The translations under genes were made by a program, and so were the position numbers. This document shows positions 8,347 to 16,512 of a DNA stretch of 64,000 nt, piece after piece; positions within the stretch are counted from its first letter, which is position 1, and the number at the start of each line of letters is the position of its first letter. This DNA comes from Ancylothrix sp. D3o (GTDB taxonomy: Bacteria > Cyanobacteriota > Cyanobacteriia > Cyanobacteriales > Oscillatoriaceae): NCBI RefSeq assembly GCF_025370775.1, contig NZ_JAMXEX010000012.1:63991-127990 (forward strand). The letters are read 5' to 3'. The notes under the pieces are model-generated. The model ran no database searches and had not been told where the DNA came from. It worked only from the letters and a program-made list of their open reading frames with translations.

Positions 8347-9804
8347 ATGGAAATTCAAACACCAGATTGGGTCAAACACGCGGTATTTTACCAAATCTTC
8401 CCCGACCGTTTTGCCAAAAGCCAGCAACCGCGCAAGCTGATTTTAAAAAATGCTACCTGGGAAGCTTGGGAGGATATCCCAACACTCTATGGTTACAAAG
8501 GTGGTGACTTATGGGGGGTGATGGAACAATTCGATTATTTACAAGATTTAGGCATCAATGCCATCTATTTCACCCCTATTTTTCAATCTGCCAGCAATCA
8601 CCGTTATCACACTCACGACTACTATCAAGTCGATCCGATGTTAGGCGGAAACCTTGCCTTTAAAGAACTCCTTGAAGCCGCCCATCAACGTAATATTAAA
8701 GTCGTTTTAGATGGCGTTTTTAACCACGCTAGTCGCGGCATTTTCTTCTTCCACGATATTTTAGAAAATGGTCAGAGTTCGCCTTGGAAAAATTGGTTTA
8801 GAATAGAAGGCTGGCCGCTTGCTCCCTATAACTATCAAGCACCGGCCAATTATGTCGGCTGGGCAGATAACCGAGCCTTACCTGTCTTTAACCATGATAA
8901 CCCAGAAGTTAGGGAATATATCATGGAAATTGCCGAACATTGGATTAAATTAGGCATCGATGGTTGGCGTTTAGACGTGCCTTTTGAAGTCAAAACTCCG
9001 GGTTTTTGGCAAGAATTTCGAGAGCGAGTAAAAGCAATTAACCCTGATGCTTATATTGTCGGCGAGGTGTGGACAGAGGCGCAGGAATGGCTGGATGGCA
9101 CGCAATTTGATGGGGTAATGAATTATCTATTTGCCGGCCCCACCATTGCATTTGCTGCCGGTGATCGTGTTGATAAAGATCAATTGAAAGACATCGCTTA
9201 TAGCCCTTATCCTCCTTTATTCGCCTCAGAATATGCCCAAAAAATTCAAGCTTTGCTGGAATTATACCCTTGGGAAATTCAACTCACTCAGTTAAATTTA
9301 TTGGCAAGTCACGATACGGCGCGGTTAATATCAATTGCCGGTGGTGATAAAGCCAGTGTAGAACTTGCGACGCTGTTGTTATTAACTTTCCCCGGTGCTC
9401 CAAGCATTTATTATGGTGATGAAGTCGGTTTGCCAGGAAAACTTGATCCCGACTCCCGCCGCGCTTTTCCACTCGAAGCAAATTGGGATTTAGATATTCT
9501 CAATTGTCACAAAAAAATCATTGCTCTGCGTCTTACCTATCCCAGTCTCCGCACCGGCGCTTATGAAGTGTTATGTGCAGAAAGAACGGTTTACGTTTTT
9601 GCTCGCATTTTAAACGGAGAGGAAACTATTGTTGGGGTGAATGTGGGAACGGCGCCGGGGAGTGTTAATTTCCCTGTTACTGCTTTAAAAACTCAGCCAA
9701 GTAATCTTGTTTATGGCGAGGCAGAAATTAAATGGAGTAGTGAAGAAGAATCTACTAAATTGAGTTTAACTATTCCTCCTCGTAGTGGTTGTATTATTGC
9801 GTAA
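8347..9804 (+). CDS. GH13 alpha-amylase-family enzyme (neopullulanase/cyclomaltodextrinase type)
   Basis: A 485-residue (beta/alpha)8-barrel glycosidase acting on alpha-1,4 (and perhaps alpha-1,6) glucans or maltodextrins. All four GH13 signatures are present: DGVFNHAS (122-129), GWRLDVPFE with the nucleophile D210, GEVW with the acid/base E240, and SHDT with the third carboxylate D323. The opening PDWVKHAVFYQIFPDRF is typical of maltogenic amylase/neopullulanase-like enzymes, but the N-terminal CBM34 domain of those enzymes is missing, so it resembles short intracellular forms. No signal peptide, hence cytosolic. With glgC nearby it may act in glycogen or maltodextrin turnover; that link is inferred. 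A terminator follows. Confidence 0.93.
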   Translation: MEIQTPDWVKHAVFYQIFPDRFAKSQQPRKLILKNATWEAWEDIPTLYGYKGGDLWGVMEQFDYLQDLGINAIYFTPIFQSASNHRYHTHDYYQVDPMLGGNLAFKELLEAAHQRNIKVVLDGVFNHASRGIFFFHDILENGQSSPWKNWFRIEGWPLAPYNYQAPANYVGWADNRALPVFNHDNPEVREYIMEIAEHWIKLGIDGWRLDVPFEVKTPGFWQEFRERVKAINPDAYIVGEVWTEAQEWLDGTQFDGVMNYLFAGPTIAFAAGDRVDKDQLKDIAYSPYPPLFASEYAQKIQALLELYPWEIQLTQLNLLASHDTARLISIAGGDKASVELATLLLLTFPGAPSIYYGDEVGLPGKLDPDSRRAFPLEANWDLDILNCHKKIIALRLTYPSLRTGAYEVLCAERTVYVFARILNGEETIVGVNVGTAPGSVNFPVTALKTQPSNLVYGEAEIKWSSEEESTKLSLTIPPRSGCIIA

Positions 9805-9810
9805 AATCAA

Positions 9811-9843
9811 ACTTTGCCCACCGGCCTTTATGGTGGGCAAAGT
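9811..9843 (+). terminator. Terminator-like hairpin after the GH13 gene
   Basis: Perfect 12-bp arms ACTTTGCCCACC / GGTGGGCAAAGT with a 9-base loop, six bases after the stop codon. The T-tract after it is weak (GTATGTTTTAG). Confidence 0.8.
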
Positions 9844-9910
9844 GTATGTTTTAGAACTTATTTACTCTCTGGCACTTCTGGTTTTCTGGATTAGGGTAGA
9901 TTTTTTAACC

Positions 9911-9939
9911 GCAGATAAACGCAGATGGACGCAGATAGG
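9911..9939. repeat. Short tandem repeat GCAGATAAAC
   Basis: Three consecutive 10-bp units (GCAGATAAAC, GCAGATGGAC, GCAGATAGG) lie between the GH13 and fasciclin genes, which converge here. The same array occurs at 56090-56126, which marks it as a dispersed intergenic repeat. Confidence 0.85.
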
Positions 9940-9952
9940 TTATTTGTGGGTG

Positions 9953-10372
9953 CTATTTGGCTGCAACTAAGGCGGGAGATATTACAGCATCAATAACGTG
10001 AATTACTCCGTTATCGGTAAGGATATCTGTTTGGAGAATTTTGGCATCATTGACTTTAAATCCGTCTCCTGTTTGGTCTATTCCTACCACGCTACCTTCG
10101 ACAGTTTCGGCAGAATTTAACTCGACAAAGTTATCTGTTCTGACATCTCCAAAAAGAACGTGGTAGCTGACAATTTTTTTGAGGGTAGGTAAGTCTTCCA
10201 TCCAAGAAGCAATCTTATTTGCCGGCAGTTTTTCAAATGCCTCATCGGTTGGTGCAAATACGGTATAGGGGCCCGGACTTTCTAAAAGTTCTAACAATCC
10301 AGCCGCCTCAACTAAGGTTAAAAGCGTTTTAAAAGAGCCGGCATTTGCAGCAGTCTCGACAATATTTGCCAT
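9953..10372 (-). CDS. Fasciclin (FAS1) domain protein
   Basis: A single FAS1 domain of 139 residues. The two family motifs are visible: YTVFAPTDEAFEKLP (about 36-50, H1 region) and the C-terminal NGVIHVIDAVISP (H2 region). In bacteria such small proteins are often secreted and linked to cell adhesion or matrix, but this one begins MANIVETAANAGSFKTLL with no signal peptide, as in the cytosolic single-domain FAS1 proteins common in cyanobacteria. Function is not established. It is read in the same direction as the ABC ATPase gene 93 bp upstream, but nothing else links them. Confidence 0.9.
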   Translation of the reverse strand: MANIVETAANAGSFKTLLTLVEAAGLLELLESPGPYTVFAPTDEAFEKLPANKIASWMEDLPTLKKIVSYHVLFGDVRTDNFVELNSAETVEGSVVGIDQTGDGFKVNDAKILQTDILTDNGVIHVIDAVISPALVAAK

Positions 10373-10464
10373 AATTTTTTACCTGTTTTTCATGAGTATC
10401 TTGTTTAGAAATACAAGTAAAAACCCCTCACCGGCCTCTTTCAAGAGATAGACATTATCCAAGC

Positions 10465-11448
10465 TCAACTGCTGGAACGAATGCCCCGCAAGTGCAACTG
10501 TTCCATAAAATATTCTTCTAAACTTTGCTTTGCTAAAGTCAAGCCCAAAATTTGGCCTCCCATGAGGTTGAGGCTGGCTAAAAAATCTTGCGGATCTCCT
10601 TCTAAATGTCCTTGCCAATAGCCATTTTCAAATTCTAAATCAGGAACTCGCTGTTTTATCACTTCTGGGTTGCCGCCTCTGCCTTTAACGTGATATTTTT
10701 CCTCGGTTCCTAACAGATCAGCGAGCGAGCCGGTGACTATTAACTCGCCTTCTGCCAAAATAGCAATCCGGTCACATATTTGCTCAACATCCGATAAAAT
10801 ATGACTGTTAAAAAAAATGGTTTTCCCGTTTCTTTTCAGCGATAAAATAATCTCTCGCATTAAATACCGGCCCATTGGATCAAGCCCTGACATCGGTTCA
10901 TCTAAAAACACCACATCCGGGTCATTAATTAAAGCTTGCGCCATGCCAATTCGCTGTACCATGCCTTTAGAATATTGCCCCAATTGTTTTTTGCGGGCGC
11001 TTTTTTGATCCAGCCCCACCATGTCCAAAAGCTGCGGAATACGCTGCTGTGCGCTTGCTTTGGAAATGCCAAATAAACCGGCAGTATATTCTAAAAATTC
11101 CCAGCCGCTCAGGGTATCGTAATAATAAATATTTTCGGGTAAATATCCGACTCGCTGTTTAACAGTGCGATCTCCCAACGGTTGACCTAAAAGCATCCCT
11201 CGTCCGCCGGTAGGCCGTATAATGCCAAGGAGGGTTTTCAGGAGAGTGGTTTTACCGGCACCATTGGGCCCCAAAAGACCAAAGGTTTCGCCTTGATATA
11301 CCGTCAAGGTACAGCTTTTGAGGGATTCAATTTTTTGATTTAACCAAAAGCCGGTGCGGTAAACTTTTTTGAGTTGGTAAGTTTGCACCACCGGCACAGG
11401 GAGATCCGCGCCTGGTTCGGTTTGGAAAGGTGTGCTAACAGATTCCAT
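10465..11448 (-). CDS. ABC transporter ATP-binding protein
   Basis: A 327-residue ATPase of the type that drives exporters or Na+/drug efflux (CcmA/NatA-like). Walker A GPNGAGKT is at 60-67, the signature YSKGM at 159-163, Walker B FLDEP with the catalytic Glu at 184, then a D-loop SGLD and an H-loop His in NSHILSD. The C-terminal 90 residues form the extra domain often seen in NatA-type ATPases. There is an N-terminal 25-residue extension. A permease gene would be expected beside it; none is present, because the IS605-type element starts about 45-50 bp upstream of the start codon and a fasciclin gene follows. The partner is probably elsewhere. The insertion may have displaced the original promoter. 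Confidence 0.93.
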   Translation of the reverse strand: MESVSTPFQTEPGADLPVPVVQTYQLKKVYRTGFWLNQKIESLKSCTLTVYQGETFGLLGPNGAGKTTLLKTLLGIIRPTGGRGMLLGQPLGDRTVKQRVGYLPENIYYYDTLSGWEFLEYTAGLFGISKASAQQRIPQLLDMVGLDQKSARKKQLGQYSKGMVQRIGMAQALINDPDVVFLDEPMSGLDPMGRYLMREIILSLKRNGKTIFFNSHILSDVEQICDRIAILAEGELIVTGSLADLLGTEEKYHVKGRGGNPEVIKQRVPDLEFENGYWQGHLEGDPQDFLASLNLMGGQILGLTLAKQSLEEYFMEQLHLRGIRSSS

Positions 11449-11520
11449 AATAATTGAGCAATCCGCATCCTTTTAAATGTTTTCTTCCTTACTTTACCGA
11501 AAAAACTGGGTCTAAAGCCT

Positions 11521-11535
11521 CGCCCTTCTAGGGCG
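11521..11535 (+). other. Left-end subterminal hairpin of the IS element
   Basis: Perfect 6-bp arms CGCCCT / AGGGCG with a 3-base loop, placed about 25 bases inside the presumed left end and 50 bases before tnpB. In IS605-type elements such a hairpin is the TnpA recognition site. Confidence 0.75.
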
Positions 11536-11585
11536 ACTTTGCTTTTGTGTTGGTATGATACTAGCGTAGAGGTTTTCCACGCAAA

Positions 11586-12797
11586 ATGCTTGTTATAGAA
11601 TTCAAGGCAAAAGGGAAAACAACTCAATACAAGAGTGTAGATGAGGCGATAAAGACTGCTCAATTCATCCGCAACAAGTGTGTCCGTTTTTGGATGGACA
11701 ACCGAGGTGTGGGACAAAAAGAGTTGTATCGTCTCAGTACCGCTTTGCGAGACGAGTTTTCTTTTGTTAAGGCTTTGAATTCTAGTGCTTGCCAAGCATC
11801 TGTAGAAAGGGCGTATAGTGGGATTGCACGGTTCTACGAGAACTGCAAAAAGGCTATGGCGCGGAAGAAAGGATATCCAAAATTCAAAAAGAATTGTCGT
11901 TCAGTCGAGTACAAGACTAGCGGCTGGAAACTTTCTGAGACGAGAAAACAAATAACCTTCACTGACAAGAAGGGAATTGGCAAGCTCAAGCTCAAAGGAA
12001 CGTGGGATTTAAACTTCTACCAGCTAGAACAGATAAAACGGGTTAGGTTAATCCGTCGTGCTGACGGGTATTATGTCCAATTCCTGATTAGTGTGGACAC
12101 TAAAGTTGAAACACAACCCACAGGCAAAACTATTGGTTTAGATGTAGGACTCAAAGAATTCTACACTGACAGTAATGGTCACAATGAACCATCACCTAAG
12201 TTTTATCGACTCGGTGAGAAACAGCTGAAGCTTCGACAACGCCGTGTTTCTCGTAAAAAGAAAGGCTCTGCTAACCGAAGAAAAGCCGTTAATCGACTTG
12301 GACGAGTCCACCTCAATATAAGTAGGCAACGTGAAGAACACGCCAAGAGAGTGGCGCGTTGCGTAATCCGATCTAACGATTTGGTCGCCTATGAAGATTT
12401 GAGGATTAAAAACTTAGTGAAAAATCACTGTCTCGCCAAGTCGATTAATGATGCGGGTTGGTATCAATTCAGAAAATGGTTGGAGTATTTCGGCAGGAAG
12501 TTTGGCAAGATAACGGTTGGTGTTAATCCTGCTTATACTTCTCAGGAATGTTCTAACTGTGGTGTAGTCGTCAAGAAATCTTTATCCGTGAGAACCCATG
12601 TCTGTGAATGTGGATTTATCTTAGATAGAGATTGGAATGCGGCTATCAATATTCTGAAATTAGCCTTGAGTACGGTAGGGCATACCGGAACTTGGGTCTT
12701 AGACCCGAACGCTACGGGAGATTTAACCTCTACTTTGATTGGAGCCGTCCTGTCAGGGCAAGTTGAGTCTTTGAACGAAGAATCACCGCTCCTTTAG
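11586..12797 (+). CDS. tnpB: TnpB (OrfB) RNA-guided nuclease of an IS605-type element
   Basis: TnpB proteins are Cas12-like RNA-guided DNA nucleases that promote retention of their element. The 403-residue chain has the RuvC-like site complete: D186 in GLDVGLKEF, E270 in VAYEDLRI and D349 in LDRDWNAAINI. The zinc finger between them is intact (CSNCG and CECG). The N-terminal part shows the usual helix-turn-helix/beta region (MLVIEFKAKGKTTQYKSV, ARKKGYPKFK). So it looks functional rather than decayed. No tnpA is present. The 3' end of the gene and the right end of the element overlap, which is where the guide RNA of TnpB is normally encoded. Confidence 0.95.
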   Translation: MLVIEFKAKGKTTQYKSVDEAIKTAQFIRNKCVRFWMDNRGVGQKELYRLSTALRDEFSFVKALNSSACQASVERAYSGIARFYENCKKAMARKKGYPKFKKNCRSVEYKTSGWKLSETRKQITFTDKKGIGKLKLKGTWDLNFYQLEQIKRVRLIRRADGYYVQFLISVDTKVETQPTGKTIGLDVGLKEFYTDSNGHNEPSPKFYRLGEKQLKLRQRRVSRKKKGSANRRKAVNRLGRVHLNISRQREEHAKRVARCVIRSNDLVAYEDLRIKNLVKNHCLAKSINDAGWYQFRKWLEYFGRKFGKITVGVNPAYTSQECSNCGVVVKKSLSVRTHVCECGFILDRDWNAAINILKLALSTVGHTGTWVLDPNATGDLTSTLIGAVLSGQVESLNEESPLL

Positions 12798-12812
12798 GAC
12801 GGTGAGTGTCAA
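12783..12812 (+). ncRNA. Right-end hairpin, likely 3' part of the TnpB guide RNA (omega/reRNA)
   Basis: TCACCG-C-TCCT-TT-AGGA-CGGTGA folds into a 10-bp stem with one bulged base (12783-12805), overlapping the last codons of tnpB, and TCAA follows at 12809-12812. In characterised TnpB systems the guide RNA ends at the element's right boundary and its guide is the flanking host sequence, here starting near 12813. The RNA itself is inferred; the 5' end would lie inside tnpB. Confidence 0.6.
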
Positions 12813-12902
12813 CGCACCCACCCTAATTTGCTTCACTGCTTGGCACGCGATGCCGGTTGCCGATAAACTTTTATTAACCGCACTTATCACCCATACAAAC
12901 CT

Positions 12903-13061
12903 ATGGATCGTTCTAAAATCGTTGCCATTCTCACCGGCATAATTTCTATCATCCTTGCTCTTGCTTATCTTGTGGTCGTACAACTGCTTGATTCTCGTGG
13001 CGAAATGTTGCCGGCACCCATCAGTTTAATACCTCTTTTTTCCCCTTTCTTTGGTCATTAG
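12903..13061 (+). CDS. Small single-pass membrane protein
   Basis: A 52-residue open frame, MDRSKIVAILTGIIS... ending LFSPFFGH, with one strong hydrophobic segment at residues 7-28 (IVAILTGIISIILALAYLVVV) and a short polar part with LDSRGEMLPAP. The composition and the MDRSKI start are what I would expect of a small conserved cyanobacterial membrane protein rather than a chance frame, but I cannot confirm conservation. It lies just past the IS element and might once have been closer to the ABC ATPase gene. The stop codon overlaps the start of a heptamer-repeat region, so the last residues (FGH) are contributed by the repeat. Function unknown. Confidence 0.6.
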   Translation: MDRSKIVAILTGIISIILALAYLVVVQLLDSRGEMLPAPISLIPLFSPFFGH

Positions 13062-13127
13062 TTAAACGTCATTAGTCATTGGTTATTGCTCACTCAGACA
13101 ATAGACAAATGACTTTTGACAAATAAC
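13052..13127. repeat. Heptamer-type intergenic repeats
   Basis: Degenerate copies of GTCATTA/GTCATTG followed on the other side by GACAAATGACTTTTGACAAATAAC form a loosely palindromic block between the small membrane gene and the response-regulator gene. Same family as at 3422-3446, 58541-58625 and 60612-60715. Confidence 0.8.
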
Positions 13128-13171
13128 AAAATCCCAAGTAAAACCCTTTAAAAACTAACCATCAGCACCTT

Positions 13172-13546
13172 TTATCGGCCCGCATTTCCCAAAAGAACTT
13201 TCACCGTTTCTAACATCTCATTCGGATGGAAAGGCTTAGAAACATAAGCATCTGCCCCTTGTTTCATCCCCCAATAGCGATCAAAATCTTGTATTTTGCT
13301 CGAACACATCACCACCGGCACTTTGCGAGCTTTTGGGTCACTTTTTAACCACCGGCACAAATCATAGCCATTCATCCGAGGCATGACAATATCCACCACC
13401 ACCAAATCAGGACAAGTTGCCTGAATTTTCTCTTTAGCTTCTACTCCATCGCAAGCTTCAATAACATTAATTCCGTTATTTGTCAAGAGTATCGAAAGCA
13501 TTTCTCGAAGCGTTGCACTGTCATCAACAACTAAAACTGTACTCAT
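13172..13546 (-). CDS. CheY-like single-domain response regulator
   Basis: A 124-residue receiver domain with no output domain. The acidic pocket VVDDS (6-10), phospho-acceptor D52 in VVVDIVMPRMNG, and the switch Lys in SKPFHPNE are all in place. Such proteins pass phosphate signals through protein contact, in cyanobacteria often in PilG/PilH/CheY-like roles in phototaxis and twitching motility; a pil operon lies 47 kb away, so no local link can be claimed. The DRYWGMKQGADAYVSKPF wording is PilH-like. Divergent from the NarL-type regulator across a 415-bp gap. The kinase partner is not adjacent. Confidence 0.93.
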   Translation of the reverse strand: MSTVLVVDDSATLREMLSILLTNNGINVIEACDGVEAKEKIQATCPDLVVVDIVMPRMNGYDLCRWLKSDPKARKVPVVMCSSKIQDFDRYWGMKQGADAYVSKPFHPNEMLETVKVLLGNAGR

Positions 13547-13961
13547 AATTTCCTCCCTGATACTTACCTTAAAAATTTAATTTAAAAATTTGGTTGTGCC
13601 CGACTTCCCCCAAGACGGGGGGCTGCCGGAAATCTCCCTTAAGTCCCTGCGTTTGTTAGTTCGCTTGCAGTTGCAATTTCTTTTGGGTTATCTCAATCAT
13701 AATATTGTCGGCATTCTTTCCGCATGAGGAAAAAGTCACGAATCAGGGTATGACTTTAGTAATGGGTCTCATCTTTAAATTGTCACAAAGGGTGCAGGTG
13801 GCCTTTTAGGTTTGGGAGAGCACCTCTTCTGGACTCAACCTCACACTGCAATGCTGTTAGCAGTCTCCCTAAGCGAGAAAATTCATCGTAATATCTGCAT
13901 ATTGCCGGTTTGACTCTGCTGAGTAGGACTACGCCGGCACCTATGCTGCGGGGGTGTTTAA
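13547..13961. other. Divergent intergenic region between two response-regulator genes
   Basis: This 415-bp gap must hold promoters for both genes. A short GC-rich hairpin (CCCCC-AAGAC-GGGGG, about 13606-13621) lies near the minus-strand gene. I see no gene, no repeat of the window's families and no riboswitch that I recognise. Confidence 0.5.
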
Positions 13962-14627
13962 ATGATTCGCGTGCTGTTGGTGGATGATCAAAATTTAATT
14001 CGTTCTGGCTTAAAAGTTGTGCTACAAACAGAGCCAGATATCGAAATCGTTGGCGAAGCCTCCGACGGCCAAAGTGCTATTCAAAAGGTAGAAACTTTGA
14101 TGCCGGATGTGGTGCTGATGGATATTCATATGCCGGTGATGGATGGCGTGACGGCAACCAAAATTATCTCAGAACGCTTTTCTGGGGTAAAGGTTTTAGT
14201 GCTGACAACGTTTGATGAAGATGAATATGTAGCTGATGCTTTGCGGTGTGGGGCAATGGGTTATTTATTAAAAGATATGCCCACCGAAGAATTAGCCGCT
14301 GCCATCCGAACGGTTGATAAAGGTTATACCCAAATTGGCCCCGGTTTAGTAGAAAAAATTATGGCAAAATGGGCTGCACCGGCCACCAGTCAGCCTCCCT
14401 CTTTACCCCCCGGATGGTCAGAGTTAACCCCCAGAGAACGGGAAATTTTAAAGTTAATTTCTCAAGGTTCAAGTAATAAAGAAATTGCCAAAACTCTGTT
14501 TATCTCTGAGGGTACTGTCAAAAATCATGTCACGAGTATTTTACATCGCTTAAATGTCCGCGACCGCACCCAAGCTGCCATTATTGCTAATTCATTTTTG
14601 CCTTTGTTAGAAAATCAAAATGAATAG
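13962..14627 (+). CDS. NarL/FixJ-family response regulator (receiver + LuxR-type HTH)
   Basis: The 221-residue protein has an N-terminal receiver (1-120) with phospho-acceptor D54 in [13 protein letters not shown], and a C-terminal LuxR-type DNA-binding domain (about 150-212) with [15 protein letters not shown] and the recognition-helix region [14 protein letters not shown]. It is therefore a two-component transcription factor. No histidine kinase is adjacent; the nearest is at 20.7 kb. GTG/ATG choice is not in doubt: the ATG gives the canonical [10 protein letters not shown] start. Targets unknown. Confidence 0.95.
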   Translation: MIRVLLVDDQNLIRSGLKVVLQTEPDIEIVGEASDGQSAIQKVETLMPDVVLMDIHMPVMDGVTATKIISERFSGVKVLVLTTFDEDEYVADALRCGAMGYLLKDMPTEELAAAIRTVDKGYTQIGPGLVEKIMAKWAAPATSQPPSLPPGWSELTPREREILKLISQGSSNKEIAKTLFISEGTVKNHVTSILHRLNVRDRTQAAIIANSFLPLLENQNE

Positions 14628-14941
14628 CTAAAAAAATGACAATTTTGGGGATATTTTATTGATAAATAGTAAAAAGATAAGTTTCTAAAGCTCTGAATTA
14701 CTATAGAAAACAACCAGAAATTTTCTGAATTTTCAAGGCCGGTTTTTGGCAGCTAAACCGGGCCAGCGCGACAAATATGTGATGATGAAACTTGATGCAG
14801 AGACTGAGGCGACAGCGCAGGTTTTAGCGTTTCTCCCTAATGCTCAAGAAAAAGCGCAAACCTAATAAGCAAGCTGTGGGCGACGCCCTCCTCTATAATA
14901 GCGTAGACTACTAGAGAGAAAAGTTAAAGGGAAAGATTAAA
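14628..14941. other. Intergenic region upstream of zds with a short coding-like remnant
   Basis: The 314-bp gap contains a 27-codon frame at 14782-14865 (MMKLDAETEATAQVLAFLPN...) that is open upstream to about 14705 without a start, which looks like the tail of a lost gene. A TATAAT lies at 14894-14899 before zds. Otherwise AT-rich. Confidence 0.45.
14894..14899 (+). promoter_or_regulatory. Probable -10 element of the zds promoter
   Basis: A consensus TATAAT 43 bases before the zds start codon. No good -35 hexamer sits 16-18 bases upstream, so it may be an activator-dependent or weak promoter. Predicted by sequence only. Confidence 0.45.
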
Positions 14942-16417
14942 ATGCGTGTAGCGATTGCCGGTGCAGGACTGGCAGGCATGGCCACAGCCGTTGATTTAGT
15001 GGATGCCGGTCACGAAGTCGAACTTTTTGAATCTCGCCCTTTTGTGGGGGGGAAAGTTGGCAGTTGGGTTGATGCAGATGGCAATCATCTTGAAATGGGG
15101 TTGCACGTTTTTTTTGGCTGCTATTACAACTTATTTGAGTTGATGCGAAAAGTTGGGGCCGGTGAAAACCTGCGTTTAAAACAACATACCCATACTTTTG
15201 TAAACCGGGGTGGAGTGACTGGTGAACTTGATTTTCGCTTTATCACCGGCGCCCCTTTTAATGGTTTAAAGGCTTTCTTTACCACATCTCAGCTATCTTT
15301 GCAAGATAAAATCCAAAATTCTATTGCTTTGGGGACAAGTCCCATCGTTCGCGGATTAATTGATTTTGATGGGGCAATGAAAACGATTCGCAATTTGGAT
15401 AAGGTTAGTTTTGCGGATTGGTTTCGCAGTCATGGCGGTAGTGATGGCAGTATTAAGCGGATGTGGAACCCCATTGCTTATGCTTTGGGTTTTATTGATT
15501 GTGAAAATATTTCTGCCCGTTGTATGTTGACAATTTTTCAGTTTTTCGCTGTAAAAACTGAGGCTTCGGTGTTGCGAATGTTGGAAGGTTCACCGGCAGA
15601 ATATTTGCACAAACCAATTGTTAAATATATCGAAGATCGCGGCGGGAAGTTTTACACGCGACGCCGGGTAAGGGAGATTTTGTTTGAGGAAAATAGCGGT
15701 GAAACTCGTGTGACGGGGATTCGCGTTGCTTCTGGTGAGTCGGAGGAAACGATTACAGCGGATGCCTATGTGTTTGCTTGTGATGTACCGGGGATACAGC
15801 GGGTGTTACCCAGCGCGTGGCGTAAATGGCCGGAGTTTGACAATATTTATAAGCTGGATGCGGTGCCGGTGGCAACAGTTCAGTTACGCTTTGATGGTTG
15901 GGTAACGGAAATGCACGATCCGGCAAAACGCAAGCAATTAGAGCAAGCGGAGGGGCTGGATAATTTGCTTTATACTCCTGATGCAGATTTTTCGTGTTTT
16001 GCGGATTTGGCGTTAACAAGTCCGGCTGATTACTACCGCAAAGGTGAGGGTTCACTGTTGCAGTTGGTGTTGACTCCTGGTGATCCGTTTATTAAGGAGA
16101 GTAATGAGGCAATTGCTCAGCACGTTTTAAAACAGGTGCATGATTTGTTCCCCTCTTCGCGGGAGTTGAATATGACGTGGTACAGTGTGGTCAAGCTGGC
16201 GCAATCTTTGTATCGGGAAGCGCCGGGAATGGATTTGTACAGGCCGGCACAAAAGACGCCGGTGGGTAATTTCTTTCTTGCGGGAAGTTACACGCAGCAA
16301 GATTATATCGATAGTATGGAAGGGGCGACGCTTTCGGGCCGGCAGGCTGCTAAGGCGATTTTGGAAAGTGCTGGAACATTAACCGGTGATTTCAAAAGTT
16401 CTGCTGTCGTGAGATAG
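14942..16417 (+). CDS. zds: 9,9'-di-cis-zeta-carotene desaturase (plant type)
   Basis: ZDS (CrtQ in cyanobacteria) converts zeta-carotene through neurosporene to lycopene, feeding electrons to plastoquinone in the thylakoid or plasma membrane. The 491-residue protein opens with the FAD-binding Rossmann motif [17 protein letters not shown] and the second FAD/NAD segment [16 protein letters not shown]-specific wording follows: [17 protein letters not shown] and the C-terminal [23 protein letters not shown]. Length and motifs match the plant-type enzyme rather than bacterial CrtI. A terminator-like hairpin comes right after the stop, then a SRPBCC gene in the same direction. A -10 box lies at 14894. 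Confidence 0.97.
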   Translation: MRVAIAGAGLAGMATAVDLVDAGHEVELFESRPFVGGKVGSWVDADGNHLEMGLHVFFGCYYNLFELMRKVGAGENLRLKQHTHTFVNRGGVTGELDFRFITGAPFNGLKAFFTTSQLSLQDKIQNSIALGTSPIVRGLIDFDGAMKTIRNLDKVSFADWFRSHGGSDGSIKRMWNPIAYALGFIDCENISARCMLTIFQFFAVKTEASVLRMLEGSPAEYLHKPIVKYIEDRGGKFYTRRRVREILFEENSGETRVTGIRVASGESEETITADAYVFACDVPGIQRVLPSAWRKWPEFDNIYKLDAVPVATVQLRFDGWVTEMHDPAKRKQLEQAEGLDNLLYTPDADFSCFADLALTSPADYYRKGEGSLLQLVLTPGDPFIKESNEAIAQHVLKQVHDLFPSSRELNMTWYSVVKLAQSLYREAPGMDLYRPAQKTPVGNFFLAGSYTQQDYIDSMEGATLSGRQAAKAILESAGTLTGDFKSSAVVR

Positions 16418-16426
16418 ATACCGCCA

Positions 16427-16450
16427 TACCCCCCTTTTTTTAGGGGGGTA
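16427..16450 (+). terminator. Hairpin between zds and the SRPBCC gene
   Basis: Perfect 8-bp arms TACCCCCC / GGGGGGTA with a T-rich 8-base loop, ten bases after the zds stop. It lacks a T-tract behind it, so termination may be partial. Confidence 0.65.
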
Positions 16451-16512
16451 ATTATCGGTTATCGATTAAGTGTTTTGGAATTTACAATCTACCATCTAAA
16501 AATTAAAATTTT

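Larger units (their letters stand above)
11493..12812 (+). mobile_element. IS200/IS605-family (IS1341-type) element carrying only tnpB
   Basis: The element holds tnpB but no tnpA. Candidate left boundary: a TTAC target-type tetramer at 11489-11492 or 11494-11497, followed by a subterminal hairpin CGCCCT-TCT-AGGGCG at 11521-11535. Candidate right boundary: a subterminal hairpin at 12783-12805 followed by TCAA at 12809-12812. IS608-like elements use such subterminal hairpins and a TTAC/TCAA pair; the exact ends here are inferred from that pattern. Without TnpA it would depend on a TnpA supplied elsewhere to move. It lies between the ABC ATPase gene and a small membrane-protein gene. Confidence 0.8.

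Noticed and set aside
16185-16382. Second frame inside zds
   Set aside because: Entirely contained in zds in another frame with no supporting features.
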